A DNA stretch of 64,000 bases from Chondrilla cf. caribensis (Eukaryota > Porifera > Demospongiae > Chondrillida > Chondrillidae). The notes below the pieces were generated by a model. That model was not told the origin of the DNA and searched no databases. It worked only from the letters and a program-made list of their open reading frames with translations. Shown one piece after another: positions 1 through 12,871 of this stretch. The stretch covers positions 1,784,018-1,848,017 of the forward strand of contig OZ026551.1 of the NCBI GenBank assembly GCA_964020155.1, in the 5' to 3' direction. The translations under genes were made by a program, and so were the position numbers. Numbering within the stretch: position 1 is the first letter of the stretch; each line of letters opens with the position of its first letter.

Positions 1-92
1 ATACTGCATGTATGTACATACATACTTACATGTATCTAATAGTTGTATCCTTACTGGGTGGGCTACACCAGAGATACAGACTCTTTTGTCTA

Positions 93-251
93 CAGTGAAT
101 ACTTGTTAATTCACCGCAATTAATTTTCAAAGAATACGGTGATTAACTGGATATTCATTGGTACTTGGACATTATATTGGCACTGGGAAATTGTGGCAGA
201 TTAAAAGGATTGGCACACAAAGCGGTGGTAGATCTTAACAATAATTCACTA
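93..251. mobile_element. MITE family 1, copy 1 (TA-flanked)
   Basis: The ends read CAGTGAATACTTGTTAAT on the left and, inverted, the same motif as ...ATTCACTA on the right. Both are flanked by TA. The interior shares GATTAACTGGATATTCATTGG with copies at 4248-4422 and 7671-7907. No coding capacity is visible. The TA flanks suggest mobilisation by a Tc1/mariner-type transposase, which is an inference. Confidence 0.6.
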
Positions 252-599
252 TATATGTATGGGTGACTTAAGGTGGCCTTAATACAGAGGTGCTTCACTG
301 TAGGTGGAGTTGACATAGTGATAGTTGGATAATGGTCACTTGGGGGTAGTGGTCTTTGTGAAGAGGTGGAGACAGGTCATGTCTCCACTACACCTCTTCT
401 GGTTGCCCATAACATAGTCTTCAGTGTGAATAGGATACCATACATCTTCCTTATAAGCCACGCAACTGAATACTGTGTGTTACTGTTGTACACTTTGTAC
501 TGTCATACCTCTAGGGATGTTGGTAAGAGGGGGAGACCGGGACTGTGTCCATTCCTAGTATTTGATGTGCAAGGAGGCAAGGAGGAGTCCAGAGACCGA

Positions 600-601
<2 letters not shown>

Positions 602-655
<54 letters not shown>
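602..655. repeat. (GT)n microsatellite
   Basis: About 54 bp of uninterrupted GT. Open frames through it (Val-Cys or Thr-His repeats) are not genes. Confidence 0.95.
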
Positions 656-657
<2 letters not shown>

Positions 658-915
658 ACGTTAGCATGCACGTTAGCATACGTACCTACACACATACAAG
701 TCTGTGCCCACATACTCATATATTCTCTTCCCAATCAACATTTCGGCATAATATGTTAATGAGAATTAATGTTAATTCATATGTATATGTACGCTTGTTT
801 TTAGTCAAATGTATGTTTTCATGTTTTGCTTTAAAATCCATTGACACAGATACAGTGTCTTTGTATGCATGTACATATAGTTGTATGTGTACAGTGTTGA
901 TGTGCACACGTATGC

Positions 916-917
<2 letters not shown>

Positions 918-972
<55 letters not shown>

Positions 973-983
973 ATGAGTGAGTG

Positions 984-1021
<38 letters not shown>

Positions 1022-1052
1022 TAAGTGAGTGAGTGTGTGTGTGTGAGTGAGT

Positions 1053-1113
<61 letters not shown>

Positions 1114-1136
1114 AGTGAGTGAGTGTGAGTGTTTGT

Positions 1137-1168
<32 letters not shown>

Positions 1169-1170
1169 TT
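918..1170. repeat. Compound (GT)n / GAGT microsatellite
   Basis: Long GT runs are interrupted by GAGTGAGT blocks around 976-1036 and 1116-1130. It is a degenerate composite dinucleotide/tetranucleotide repeat. Confidence 0.9.
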
Positions 1171-2344
1171 GTGTGTACTGTGATTGCTTGAGGCAATCGA
1201 TCTGATATTTTCCTGCTAATCCAATCATCACTAATGTGCCCTGGTATTAACACATTGGGGTTCCGTCTGATGGATTGTTCCCATAGCTCGGGTGCGTGGG
1301 AGTGTGTATTGGCCCAATCACCGATAGTGATGCTCTGTCAACTCTTGCACAGATACCTCCTCACCTCCACATTTATCCTAGTTAGGAGAAATGATGCACT
1401 TCACCACTTCCCTACTTCTCACCAGCAGTCTGTCCACTTCCTATGGTTCTGCTCAACAAAAACGCTTTCAACTCAAATTTTGTTAAATCTACTAATGCCC
1501 AACACCACCCATGCATATGTATGGTACAGACCACGGAAAAGGTAACGTTTGTGTTGGTTACCCTGTAATCGATTAACTGTTAACAATAACAGATAACATA
1601 ATCAGTTAACCTTTAGTGCTTAACAGGTCACCGTTACCCTTTCAATGAACTGTACCTTTTATATGTATGCATGACACCGAAATACATCGGAAGGAATAAT
1701 GAATTACGTACGTAAAAATTTGTTAAACACGCTTGAGACAAAAAATTACCACTCAGTGAGAACCATTCCTTGAGCCTCATATAGTTTGCAACAGTAGTGT
1801 ACAACTGGGTGCCTTGAGAAGTAGCCTCTGGTTAAAGGCCTTCCCAGTTTAAATAAGTCTCCATATCCATATCCATACAACTAGTAAGCCAACCTCGATA
1901 AGAAGAACATCTGATAATGGGAACTGAAGTGTGGGGTCCCTTGTAGTTTGCCTTGATTGGTTCCTACTGTATGTGATTGGTAACTCTTTGGGTGTGAACC
2001 CTCCTGTGAGCACAAATGTGCTTACATGTCACACTGACAGTAACTGTAATACAATGTATTAGTAACCCAATGTATTAGCTCACTACAGTTTAATTCCAAT
2101 ACGTACATCGTTAGGGCAATTAAATCACATTCCTTTCATCTTCAGGAACAAGTCCTTTATTTCGTTGTATCAACTTCACCTGTAGTTGATTTTCTATTTT
2201 GTTCGAGATGCTGTTGTTCGTGTGGGTTGGTCGTACTGTGTGACTCGCATAGTAAGTACCTGGATTTGTAGACAGTCCTGGCTAGTGAGTACACCTCACT
2301 CAGTCCCTAGCTCTTGTACAGTATGTTGAGCAGAAGTGACAGAA

Positions 2345-2388
2345 GTACTTCTTATCAGAGGTGCATACGTACCCCTGATAAGAAGTAC
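2345..2388. repeat. Perfect 14-bp inverted repeat
   Basis: Arms 2345-2358 (GTACTTCTTATCAG) and 2375-2388 are exact reverse complements around a 16-nt loop. It may be the core of a decayed MITE. No gene context is evident. Confidence 0.6.
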
Positions 2389-2689
2389 AGATATGGTGTG
2401 TCCTCGAAGGTGCTTGCTAAGCAAGTTTGATCGCATTAGAAACGTATACTTCAGCTGTACTCTGAACCTTGCTGGCTGATTCACCTCAGTTAGCATGCCC
2501 TAATCATGCTATAACGAATTCATAGGTTTGTCATGACTGCAATCACACTACAGAATCTTTTCCATGCTTTTTAGGTATTAATGTATCACTTCAGTGATCC
2601 ATCCCCTCAAGTGTGAATACATGCTCTAATGTACATGCATTCCTGTGCCCATTAGTAAATGCATTCATACGTATGCACATATGTACATA

Positions 2690-2831
2690 CCGTATAGTGG
2701 GAAATTTTCGCGGGACAAAATTTTCGCGGATGGCTCCAAAAATGAAAATTCGCGGATAAAATTTTCGCGGATGTTAGGCAAACTGCGAAATCCGTGAAAA
2801 TTTTGTCCCGCGAATATTTCCCGCTATACGG
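2690..2831. mobile_element. MITE with CCGTATAG termini
   Basis: The 142-bp element begins CCGTATAGTGGGAAAT and ends with its inverted counterpart (...CCCGCTATACGG). The arms extend about 40 bp with few mismatches and are rich in the motif TTTTCGCGG. It is flanked on both sides by TACATA (2684-2689, 2832-2837), a possible 6-bp target duplication. The surrounding DNA is rich in TACATA, so that could be chance. No coding potential. Confidence 0.75.
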
Positions 2832-2959
2832 TACATACGTACCTACGTATTTACCTACTTATGGGCTTGATTACATACATACATATGCACAAGTGTGCGT
2901 GTGTGCATATGTACATACATACATACTTGTATCCCAGTGCAAGGTAAGTTCAAAGGCCC

Positions 2960-2992
2960 AGCTGTGTGTCTATACCCTGTAGACACACAGCT
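2960..2992. repeat. 13-bp hairpin-forming inverted repeat
   Basis: AGCTGTGTGTCTA at 2960-2972 is perfectly complementary to 2980-2992, with a 7-nt loop. Function unknown. Confidence 0.5.
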
Positions 2993-4045
2993 ATGGTCCA
3001 TCAGGCTCTGTAGACACGTGTCACAGGCTTAATTGGATACTTCCTAATATGGCAGATTAATTGATAGCACTTCAAATTCAGGCCCATGGTTACAGTTGCT
3101 GGGATACAACTAGGTTGCACCTCTCCACTCAGGGACTATCTAATGTGTCTGTTTCCCATGCACCCTGCTAAAAAGTGGTAGAACTATTATGTATACCCAT
3201 AATTATTGGCAGGTGCATTGAAGAGACTGACAGGGATATGTATCGTATGTATCTTTGAAGCCCCCAGCGAAGCCCCTAGTGAAGCCCCCAGATGTGACGA
3301 TTGGTCCATTGCTGTAGCTAATGACAAGTCAGCAAACGGCTAATCATGCAGGACACATGCTATTCATATCACCTTTGGGGAGGTGACACAGGGAATGGAT
3401 CCTTTGTATGGGATCCCGAGGATGAAGCAAAGAGGGATCTATCCCCTGTGTATCCGTCCTAAAGATGATATAACGTGCGATATGGGTTCTTTGGTACTGA
3501 GGGCTGCTGACTGTTATTCTGCATTGATTACTGAAATCTTGAAGCTAAGCCGCTTGGTGGAAACCTTACATAACTACCCAAGAAGAAACGCATTCGATAA
3601 GCTCTCAAAATCAGCAGAGAATGACTATCACGATATATATCTACATACATACATTCATATGTATGTAAATGCATACATACAGTTTGTATGTATGTAATTA
3701 GTCTCAAGTATCTGCATATGCCCACATGTGCTTATATGGACATGTACTTAGCATTGTGTACGTTATTCAATTATTGGGTAAATTTCACTAATTAACTCTC
3801 CTTCCAATTCACACCTGTGTGTGGCACCTGACGAATATTCAAATGTTGTCGCCAGATGCTGTTGGTTGTATACTGTTACAAGACGTTAAGTCTGATTAAT
3901 ATCTGCTACAATTATTTCAGTTTTAGAGGAGATCATTACATCTTTTCTTTGAAGTATTAATCATTCCTGGAATCATATGTGACAGAGTTACTGTGATTAA
4001 TTATATCTGTAGGACTTGCTGGCTAGGAATGTGTTACTGAATCGT

Positions 4046-4046
<1 letters not shown>

Positions 4047-4100
<54 letters not shown>
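4047..4100. repeat. (GT)n microsatellite
   Basis: A GT run with one TTTG interruption at its left end. Confidence 0.9.
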
Positions 4101-4102
<2 letters not shown>

Positions 4103-4247
4103 CAGTTTGCTGGTTACCACCAGGTTGTATCGCTTTGTCTTGTATTCCACTCAAAATGTGTGTATAAATGCTTTTGAGAATACAAGACTCATACGTACGT
4201 ATGTACGTATGTACATATAGTGCATGTATACAGTATATGAGTAAGTA

Positions 4248-4422
4248 CAGTGAATACTCGTTAATCCGCCACAATTTGTTTTCATGTAATTTGGTGGATT
4301 AACAAGTTTGGTGTATTTGCTGGATATTCATTGGTACTTGTATGTTATAGTGGTACTGGGAAATTGCGGGGGATTGAAAGGTTTGGTGGATAAAGCAGTG
4401 GTAGATTAACTAGAATTCACCG
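4248..4422. mobile_element. MITE family 1, copy 2 (TA-flanked)
   Basis: Terminal inverted repeats of about 25 bp start CAGTGAATACTCGTTAATCC at the left. At the right, the region around 4398-4422 ends ATTCACCG. TA dinucleotides flank both ends (4246-4247, 4423-4424). This is the cleanest of the three copies. Length 175 bp, non-coding. Confidence 0.75.
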
Positions 4423-4882
4423 TATGAATACAAAACACGAGTTATATGTAATAGTTATATCCTGATGTGGTGAATGATAGACTATTTATACAGCAAATAT
4501 GCGCATAGTCCAATACAACATATTATATGCAATAGAAATGTGTTTACTAATTTCCTGCCTCGTTCTCACCCAATTAATCCTAACAATGAAACCTGTCTGG
4601 TGACCTGTGCTGTATCACTGACCTGTGCTACATGGCTTATGTATGCACAGTTTTTCCTTTGATCCACCCCTCAACCAGGATACAAGTTTGCATCTAAGCC
4701 TCTTTACTAGAGATCCCACTGTATACAGATAACATGTGTATGTAACGTCACTAAACAGGTTTACATTCTGTTACACATGCAATATGTATGTACATATGTA
4801 TGCAGTGTACTCATGCACATAATATGTGTATACTTGTTTAATTTAATTATGGTTATCAGCCTCAAAACTCAAACAATCAACA

Positions 4883-5002
4883 AGTACATGTGTACATAAG
4901 TACAGTCGTACATGTGTACATACGTACAGTCATACATGTGTACATAAGTACAGTCATACATGTGTACATAAGTACAGTCGTACATGTGTACATACGTGTA
5001 GT
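4883..5002. repeat. 24-bp minisatellite, five copies
   Basis: The unit GTACATGTGTACATAAGTACAGTC is repeated five times with one to three changes per copy. The unit is itself partly palindromic. Confidence 0.85.
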
Positions 5003-5056
5003 TGCCTTATCGTTTACTTAAACAGGCTAGTTAGGTCATGTGTACACTTTCCTCTG

Positions 5057-5717
5057 TCTAATTGCGTCTCCACTTTCTTCCCAGGAACTACCGTAATCTG
5101 TACTGAGTTATACCTTACCCCAAAACCTCACATACTGAGACCCTTTGCTCTACGTAGGTGGCTGTCAGTCTGTCTAATCGAGCCTTCTCTTGTTTCATGA
5201 TTGCTATCACGGCTTCTTCTAACCCACATGACATAACATTATGCCCGTCTCCATGTTTGTAGCACGATTACCCTACCTTTGTTTTGCATCCTGGCTGTAA
5301 CGTAGATCTCATAGTTGTAGACAATATAAAATGCCTTACACCGCTCAAAGCATTCTGTTTGTAATTGTGGGGCTTATTCGAGTGCTATCTAATTGTGTCT
5401 CCACTTTCTTTCCAGGAACTATCGTAATCTGTACTGTGTTACACCTGACCACAAAGTTCATATACTGAGACCCTTTGTTCTTGTAGGAAGCTGTCAGTCT
5501 GTGTCTAATCGAGCCTTCTCTTGTTTCATGATTGCTATGATGCTTCTTCTAACCCACATGACGTAACGTTATGCCCGTCTCCATGTTTGTAGCGCGATTA
5601 ACCTTTCTTTGTAATGTATCGTAGTTGTAATGCAAGATCTCATAGTCAAAGACAATATTTAAAGCTTTTCACCGCTTAGTGCATTCTGTTTGTAATTGTG
5701 GGGCTTATTTCAGTGCT
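5057..5717. repeat. 331-bp tandem duplication
   Basis: Two adjacent copies (5057-5387 and 5388-5717) share most positions, from TCTAATTGYGTCTCCACTTTC to TGTGGGGCTTATT. A 52-codon frame is open in the right copy from a potential acceptor (TTTCCAG) but is interrupted by a stop in the left copy. I cannot call either one an exon. Confidence 0.8.
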
Positions 5718-6117
5718 GATTGGCTGACAATGGCGCCTGTGTTGTGACAAGGCTTACATTGTGACATGTACGTGATCATGTGTACAGTGAGCCTAATGGC
5801 TGGACTGAAGCCATAGTACTGTCTACACCCTACTCGTGCACACATGCAACTATGTGTGTGACCTATTTGTACCAACAGCTCTGTTATGAATAGTATGGAC
5901 TGTTGTTCCCACACTAACATAAACAGTTGTTCCCACACATGAATGCTCAGGTAACATTGAAGTTGTGATTGGAACAAGATGCTTACACGTTTGAGAGTTT
6001 GTTTGAAAGGATGTTTAAGTGTAGTAAAGTATGCTGTTGGACAATCTACTGTTTGTTTAAGAAATGGAGGACCTTTTGAGTTTGTATTGAGTTGGCTTTG
6101 CTGTATTTACGTATATA

Positions 6118-6120
<3 letters not shown>

Positions 6121-6182
<62 letters not shown>

Positions 6183-6194
6183 CGTGTGTGTGTG
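6121..6194. repeat. (GT)n microsatellite
   Basis: About 74 bp of GT with two GC interruptions near the right end. Confidence 0.9.
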
Positions 6195-6209
6195 ATCCTG
6201 ATTGGTATG

Positions 6210-6546
6210 TACACACTCCTGGTTAGTACATACTCATTGTTAGCACACACTCCTGGTTAGTACACATTCCTGGTTAGTACACACTCCTGATTAGTACACA
6301 CTCCTGGTTAGTACATACTCTTTGTTAGCACACACTCCTGGTTAGTACACATTCCTGGTTAGTACACACTCCTGATTAGTACACACTCCTGATTAATTCG
6401 CACTCCCGATTAGTGCACACTCCCGATTAGTGCACACTCCTGGTTAGTGCACACTCCTGGTTAGTACATACTCCTGGTTAGTACACACTCCTGGTTAGTA
6501 CACACTCCCTGTTAGTACATACGTACTTCCGGTTAATACATACACT
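6210..6546. repeat. 17-bp minisatellite
   Basis: About 20 imperfect copies of CTCCTGGTTAGTACACA, starting immediately right of the GT tract. Variation among copies is mostly GGTTAG/GATTAG. Confidence 0.85.
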
Positions 6547-7185
6547 TCGCTCAATCCTTAGCTCATGTACACTACGTATGTCAACCAGTACTGATAGTAA
6601 GTACATCTGATCAGAAGTGCGAATGTTGGTGTGTTGTTCAAGATACTAACTCAACAAAATTGACTATTATTTTTTTATGATCGTAAACATCCAGTTTCTG
6701 TTATACGAAACCTACATGTATGTGATTGGTGCAACTCATACATGTACATCATTTGTTCTCCTATTATCAACTGGTGTCAAACTATTGTACTTGGTAATTC
6801 CTAATGAAATTATAACATCATTTCTGTTCTTGATACTTCCTGTTATCCAATGCAATTACACACTTGAATGATCAAATATTGTTGAAAGTGTTACTTAAGA
6901 TTTTATTAACTTTATCTGCTCGTGTGTGTATGCTCACATGTACGAATGCACTTCTATGGCTGTTATGCATGTGAGTATATTGTGTTTGACCTCTGCGTTC
7001 TGTGACCTCTGAGTAAACATGATCACATGTACATATACTGTACATTCAGACATGTATACATACATACGTATGCAGATATAGCCCATACACAGAAACATGA
7101 GCTAACACAATATCATGTACATACATGTGCACATACATAACTACAGGCATGACAACATGCATACAGCACATGCATGCCAGGATGC

Positions 7186-7190
<5 letters not shown>

Positions 7191-7253
<63 letters not shown>
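7191..7253. repeat. (CA)n microsatellite
   Basis: About 63 bp of CA lie about 150 nt before the 3' splice site of the SETX exon at 7405. Confidence 0.9.
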
Positions 7254-7255
<2 letters not shown>

Positions 7256-7404
7256 ATGTACTTATGTATACACAAAACATTTTGTTTCACATGCACACAG
7301 ACCTACAGTACATACGTATGTACATACATACACACACACAGAACCTACAATACATACATATGTACATACACATGCAATTCAAAATGTATTCTCTTTGTTT
7401 CCAG

Positions 7405-10400
7405 CTCTTTGTGTAATACCACTGAGTGTAGCATGGTCTCCGAATTGTGTCGTGTCGTGTGTCGAGAAGTTCGGGAGAATCGTATTGGCGTCATCACACC
7501 CTACAAAGCACAAGAGAAACTGCTGAAGCAGAAACTAGCAACTCTGAGCCAAATTGAAGTGGGAACAGTGGACAGCTTTCAGGTTTGTGGCAGTATGTGC
7601 TACAAAGCAGAAATAGTTGACCAGCTAGGTGTCACCGTAGCAAAATTGAATATAATTCACTAGCCAAATACAATGAATTCTCGTTAATCCACTTCAATTC
7701 ATTTTCAGAGGTGGATTAACGAGTGTAGTGGATTAACTGGATATTCATTTGTACTAGTGCATTATATTGGTACTATTGGCAGGTTCAGTTCCGATTAATA
7801 CTTCTATAATATAGTGGATAATCCAAATCGTGAGTATCTACACAAATGTATTTGTCCATTGAATTGATTGTACCTGATCTGGTGTGGCAGATTAATGATA
7901 ATTCACTTCAATTATGCTATACTTACTGCACAGGTATTAAAATTTAATATACGTACGTTACACTGTACGCTCATATGCTGCAAGTATTGTGTATATGTGT
8001 CACACAGTACGGTACATACATATCATACTTACGTATGTACAGTATGTACACATGTATGTGTATATATATACATAACTATAACGATGAGTGTATTGACTGT
8101 CTCCATCCACTCACGTGTAGGGTAGAGAAAAAGATGTCATTATTCTGACTTGTGTTCGAGCCAAAGCTTTTGATGGCTCCATAGGGTGCGTTCACGCATA
8201 ATAACAATAAATGAATGTACACACATCATGTACGTAGGTACTTCTGCTACTATTGTACTATTTATTATGCTACTACATACGTATGTACCCAGCTACAAAT
8301 GAAATCTACTTGAGTTAACCTGTATAATGTGGTCAGCTGTGAGACCTCATTTTTATGGTTGGATTAGGCAGGTGCTGTATTATCAGATTGAATTGTATGT
8401 AGCAGCATGACAGAGATATACATACAGATATGCCCTACCACGGTGACCGCTTTAGACAGGTGACCATCCTAAGGAGGTGGCTGTTTATACAGGTCCCACT
8501 GTACTATACAGGTAACCATCCTAGGGAGGTGGCTGTTCATACAGGTCCCACTGTACTATACAGGTAACCATCCTAGGGAGGTGGCTGTTTATACAGGTCC
8601 CACTGTACTATACAGGTAACCATCCTAGGGAGGTGGCTGTTTATACAGGTCCCACTGTACTATACAGGTAACCATCCTAGGGAGGTGGCTGTTTATACAG
8701 GTCCCACTGTACTATACAGGTAACCTTCCTAGGGAGGTGGCTGTTCATACAAGTCCCACTGTACCATACAGGTGACATCCTAGGGTGGTGGCTGTTCATA
8801 CAAGTCCCACTGTACTATGCAGGTGACCTTTCTAGGGAGGTGGCTGTTCATACAAGTCCCACTGTACTATGCAGGTGACCAGCCTAGGGAGGTGGCTGTT
8901 CATACAAGTCCCAGTGTATTTCATATTACAGATCTCCCCTTCAATTCCTATCCAACCACACAACCCTGCTAACACACGTACAGTGCGCATACACACCCAT
9001 GCTTGTACATGCATGCATTTACTTTTGACTCGTTGTAAATGCTGATAAATACACAACTGAGCATTTGATACTGGAGACAATGGCTACGTTGAACTATTTT
9101 ATTGTCCGATGGTGTGCTGTTACGCATAATTGAAGTATGTGCATCACTCACCAGTGTAATGGTGCTAATTATGTCTGTGATAATTATGTAACGGTAGAAC
9201 ACTCTCTTAATCACAACATGTACCTTGTGGTGATAACCTGATTAATCTTGTATAATAACGGAATATTCCATGTAAGCCCAGGTGTGTGTGAGTGGGTGGC
9301 CATCCCATGATACCACACCTGAGATATTCCCAAAGGTAGACAGCTGGTGATGACATCTGTCCCACAATGGGCCCATTTCATAGTTCACCCAACCACAATC
9401 CTATGTGTATTCTACCTACTGTATATTGAACCACACAAGTGCCATGTGTACATACTTATGTACATGTTTGAGTGTGTCTGATGTCATTGTCACATGTTCT
9501 GTTCATTACACTCTTCTACTGACTGAATTACGTAAGAGGTGTCAGTGTGTGTTATTCTTATACTTACGTATGTACGTATGTAGTACATGTCCTTCCCACT
9601 CACTCCACAAACATTTGTCTTTTTCTTCATTGAATTTGTTTGTTTGTTTTTTCCTTTTTATTTGTTTGTATTGTTACTATTTTAGCTTGGGGAATAACGG
9701 GCCTTCCCAGTTGAAATAGATTATACCACAATCCTAACCATTTGAGGTGTCTATTGAGCGGAGATTTAGATGATATACAGTAGGTATTCCTGACAAAAAA
9801 CATCCATGAACATATTCCCTACCTAGCTCAATAACTCATCCATGAACATATTCCCTACCTAGCTCCATAACTCATCCATAAACATATTCCCTACCTAGCT
9901 CAATAACTCATCCATGAACATATTCCCTACCTAGCTCCATAACTCATCCATGAACATATTCCCTACCTAGCTCCATAACTCATCCATAAACATATTCCCT
10001 GCCTAGCTCCATAACTCATCCATGAACATATTCCCTACCTAGCTCCATAACTCATCCATAAACATATTCCCTGCCTAGCTCCATAACTCATCCATGAACA
10101 TATTCCCTACCTAGCTCCATAACTCATCCATAAACATATTCCCTACCTGGCTCGATAACCCATTCAGGACCAGCCTACTAGTGATCAGATTGCCATGAAA
10201 TTCAATTTTTGATTTGAACATGCACTAATTGGTACCCTCGGCATGGCGTGAACAATTCTTCTCTCCTTATTTGGCCATTTGACATGTTTACAGTTTATAT
10301 AACGTATGTGAAGAAGCCATCATCTACGCATGCATGTTGTGACCTGCCCAAGTCACTGGGTGTGTGTATTATTATTCTCGGGGACTGTATAAATTGTAGT

Positions 10401-11986
10401 AAAGATGTGATTCAGTACAACTTTCGTAGTAAGTACCTTGTTTAGCACACACATCTGTTATCACATACACTTCATTTTGCATTGTATGTGTATAGTGTAT
10501 GTATAAATAGGTTGAAGCTGCTAACGATGTGTAGAATTCTCTAGTTGTGGTGAATTTGTAATGTGTGTCATTTTCTCTTGTCGGCTGTAGATTCCTCTCT
10601 GATCAGAAGAGGATGAATGTTGCTTTAACACGGGCCAAGTTCGGACTCTACATTGTCTGTCACAAGAATACGCTGACAGTGAGTATGCACGTACGTATTC
10701 TACCAGCTATCAGTGTCCACCTCCTGATAGTGTACTGGAGTTACTATCTTTGCATTTTGTGCGATTGCCATTCTCATAAACCTTGTTGCTGAAGTATTAC
10801 CACATTTCTATTGTGTTGATATTTCATCTGTTGTCCATTTCTCACTTCATTATTAAACTTGGTATTTTCCTCCTTGTTCTCTCTGTGTTGAATGTGGTGT
10901 AATGGATCACACGTATGTGCATATGTACATAGGTATCTTGTTCTAATGGATCATATGTATGTGCATATGTACATAGGTATCTTGTTCTAATGGATGTGTC
11001 ATTATACGTATACTGTATCAGTAATATCTGTCCTGTTGTCTTATGTTCAACGTACATACAATATTCTGTATAAAGGCATCTGTCTGTAATAGACCCATAT
11101 GAAACAGCCACTTTCATGTACGTACACATGCATGTACGCGTGTACTAGTCGACACTAGTACTAGTTGTACCAGATTCTTAAAGGGTTAGTACCTTGAGTT
11201 GTAAAGGTGGAATAAAAGTTGTACCTTGAGTGGATGACATTGTACCAGTTGACCATGTACCCTTCAATGGATGACGTTGTACCAGTTGACCATACACCCT
11301 TGAATGTATGACGTTACAGCATCGTTGTGAATGCGTACCTGTGCCAAGCCCTACAGGCTAACAGTGTTGTCACTGACCTGGAATCCATATGAGTGCAATC
11401 ACCGTGCTTCACAAACACACGTAGACAAACTAGGAGAGACCTATCTATAATGTTAGTTTTCGCTGTCAACTCTCCTTCTTATCAGGTGTTTTTGTTATAT
11501 GTACTTACAGTGCTAGAGCGAGCCAAACATAACTAAAAAAATTGATTCGTGTTACAGTAATTTGACTGGAGGGTGTTTTTCGTAAAGTTCCTTTTCTGTC
11601 ACTTTTCCGCCTGATGGCCCCCAATTTTCGCCACATTATCAGTTTGCGATTCAACTACAAATAAAGTGTAGTGGATGTGTTGAGTAGGCTTATCTAGCTG
11701 CAGTTCGTTACTGCTGTAGCTGGACTTGGTGGTGAAGGCTAGGTATCTTAATTCAATTAAGTTGTTGTTGTATGTCGAAGTACCTCATGTGATGTCAACA
11801 TTGCATGGTGTGTTTACTGGTTTTTGACAGTATTTGTATGCGTGAAGATGAGAGTGTATGTACCTACATGCACAAGTGCATGTGTGTGTCGTGTACATGC
11901 AAACATTGTATGAATGGTATGTTCTAAGCATGTCTACTCATACACTTACATGTAAAATTACATTTATAATATCGTGCACTAGTTTT

Positions 11987-12052
<66 letters not shown>

Positions 12053-12824
12053 ACAAACATTCCTAAGAACATGTATGTACGTTTTGTGTGAAATGTACAT
12101 GTGATTCTCCCAGCAATATGTGTACATGCACGCATGTGTGTGTATGTACATGTGTGTTAGTATGTGCATCTGGTACTAACCTACTGTAGCAATCCTCAAA
12201 ATTGTAGTGACCATACGTACGTACACAGCAGGAGAGCATTATCATGTTGGGGTATGATTGTTTATTAACAGCTAACAAATTAGGCACCCTAAACTACATT
12301 GTGCTATCCCACATCGAGTGTGGATGCTTGCTTGTGATTAATATGTAGCACTCTACTGCCATTGAGGGAGGATAGGAGGAATTTCAACTCAATCTGTACA
12401 AAGTGCTCTATTGCCCAAAGGCTGGTCATTGTATGCTGTGATGTAATTGTAGCATGTTGCCCATTTGAATTATTAATTACCTCTCATGCACCCACCCCCT
12501 TGCACCCGTCAACAACTGCTGTTGTTGGCGACTCTTGTTGTTGACCGCCTGTAGTCTGGTGGAGTGTATTGTTGTCCAGTCCAAAAGGTTGTAGACTGTC
12601 TGTACCCTCTAGTGTCCCTTGGACTGTGTTTACTTGGTGTGCACGGGTAACTACTTACTATGTATACTACTGTATATACTACTATAAAATAGTATGTACA
12701 TGTTTTAACCACATCATTTTACCACAGTGAGATGGGCAGTGTGTGAACATATGTATGTGGATACTGTATGCATGTGTATGTATACACATGCGCACACACC
12801 CACACGTACGCGCACACACCCACA

Positions 12825-12871
<47 letters not shown>

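Larger units (their letters stand above)
1..7404. other. Repeat-rich region upstream of the first recognisable SETX exon
   Basis: I see no exon I can support here. Open frames are short or run through GT/CA repeats. Because the exon at 7405 starts in mid-protein with a 3' splice site, much of this stretch is probably intron of the senataxin gene, whose motor-motif exons would lie further left. It contains two copies of a TA-flanked MITE (93-251 and 4248-4422), another inverted-repeat element (2690-2831), a 331-bp tandem duplication (5057-5717), 24-bp and 17-bp minisatellites and several (GT)n tracts. All are listed separately. Confidence 0.6.
8186..10590 (+). other. SETX intron with two minisatellites
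   Basis: The donor is GTGCGT after ...GGCTCCATAGG (phase 2) and the acceptor is GGCTGTAG before ATTCCTCTC. The splice completes a Gly codon and yields GSIGFLSD. Apart from the 52-bp and 36-bp tandem repeats I see no gene. Confidence 0.8.

Noticed and set aside
716..1253. Long Thr-His repeat open frames on the minus strand
   Set aside because: They are translations of a (GT)n microsatellite with no unique coding sequence. The same applies to the Val-Cys or Thr-His frames at 7,1xx, 12,7xx, 30,5xx-31,1xx, 35,1xx and 63,4xx.
1234..1545. 103-codon plus frame (MCPGINTLGFRLMD) as an upstream SETX exon
   Set aside because: No helicase motif and no matching splice phase. Treated as chance.
3383..3697. 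104-codon plus frame (MTQGMDPLYGIPRM)
   Set aside because: No family resemblance and no convincing splice sites. It ends in TACATA repeat DNA.
9801..10161. 36-bp direct repeats as a CRISPR-like array
   Set aside because: Copies are contiguous with no spacers and the context is a metazoan intron.
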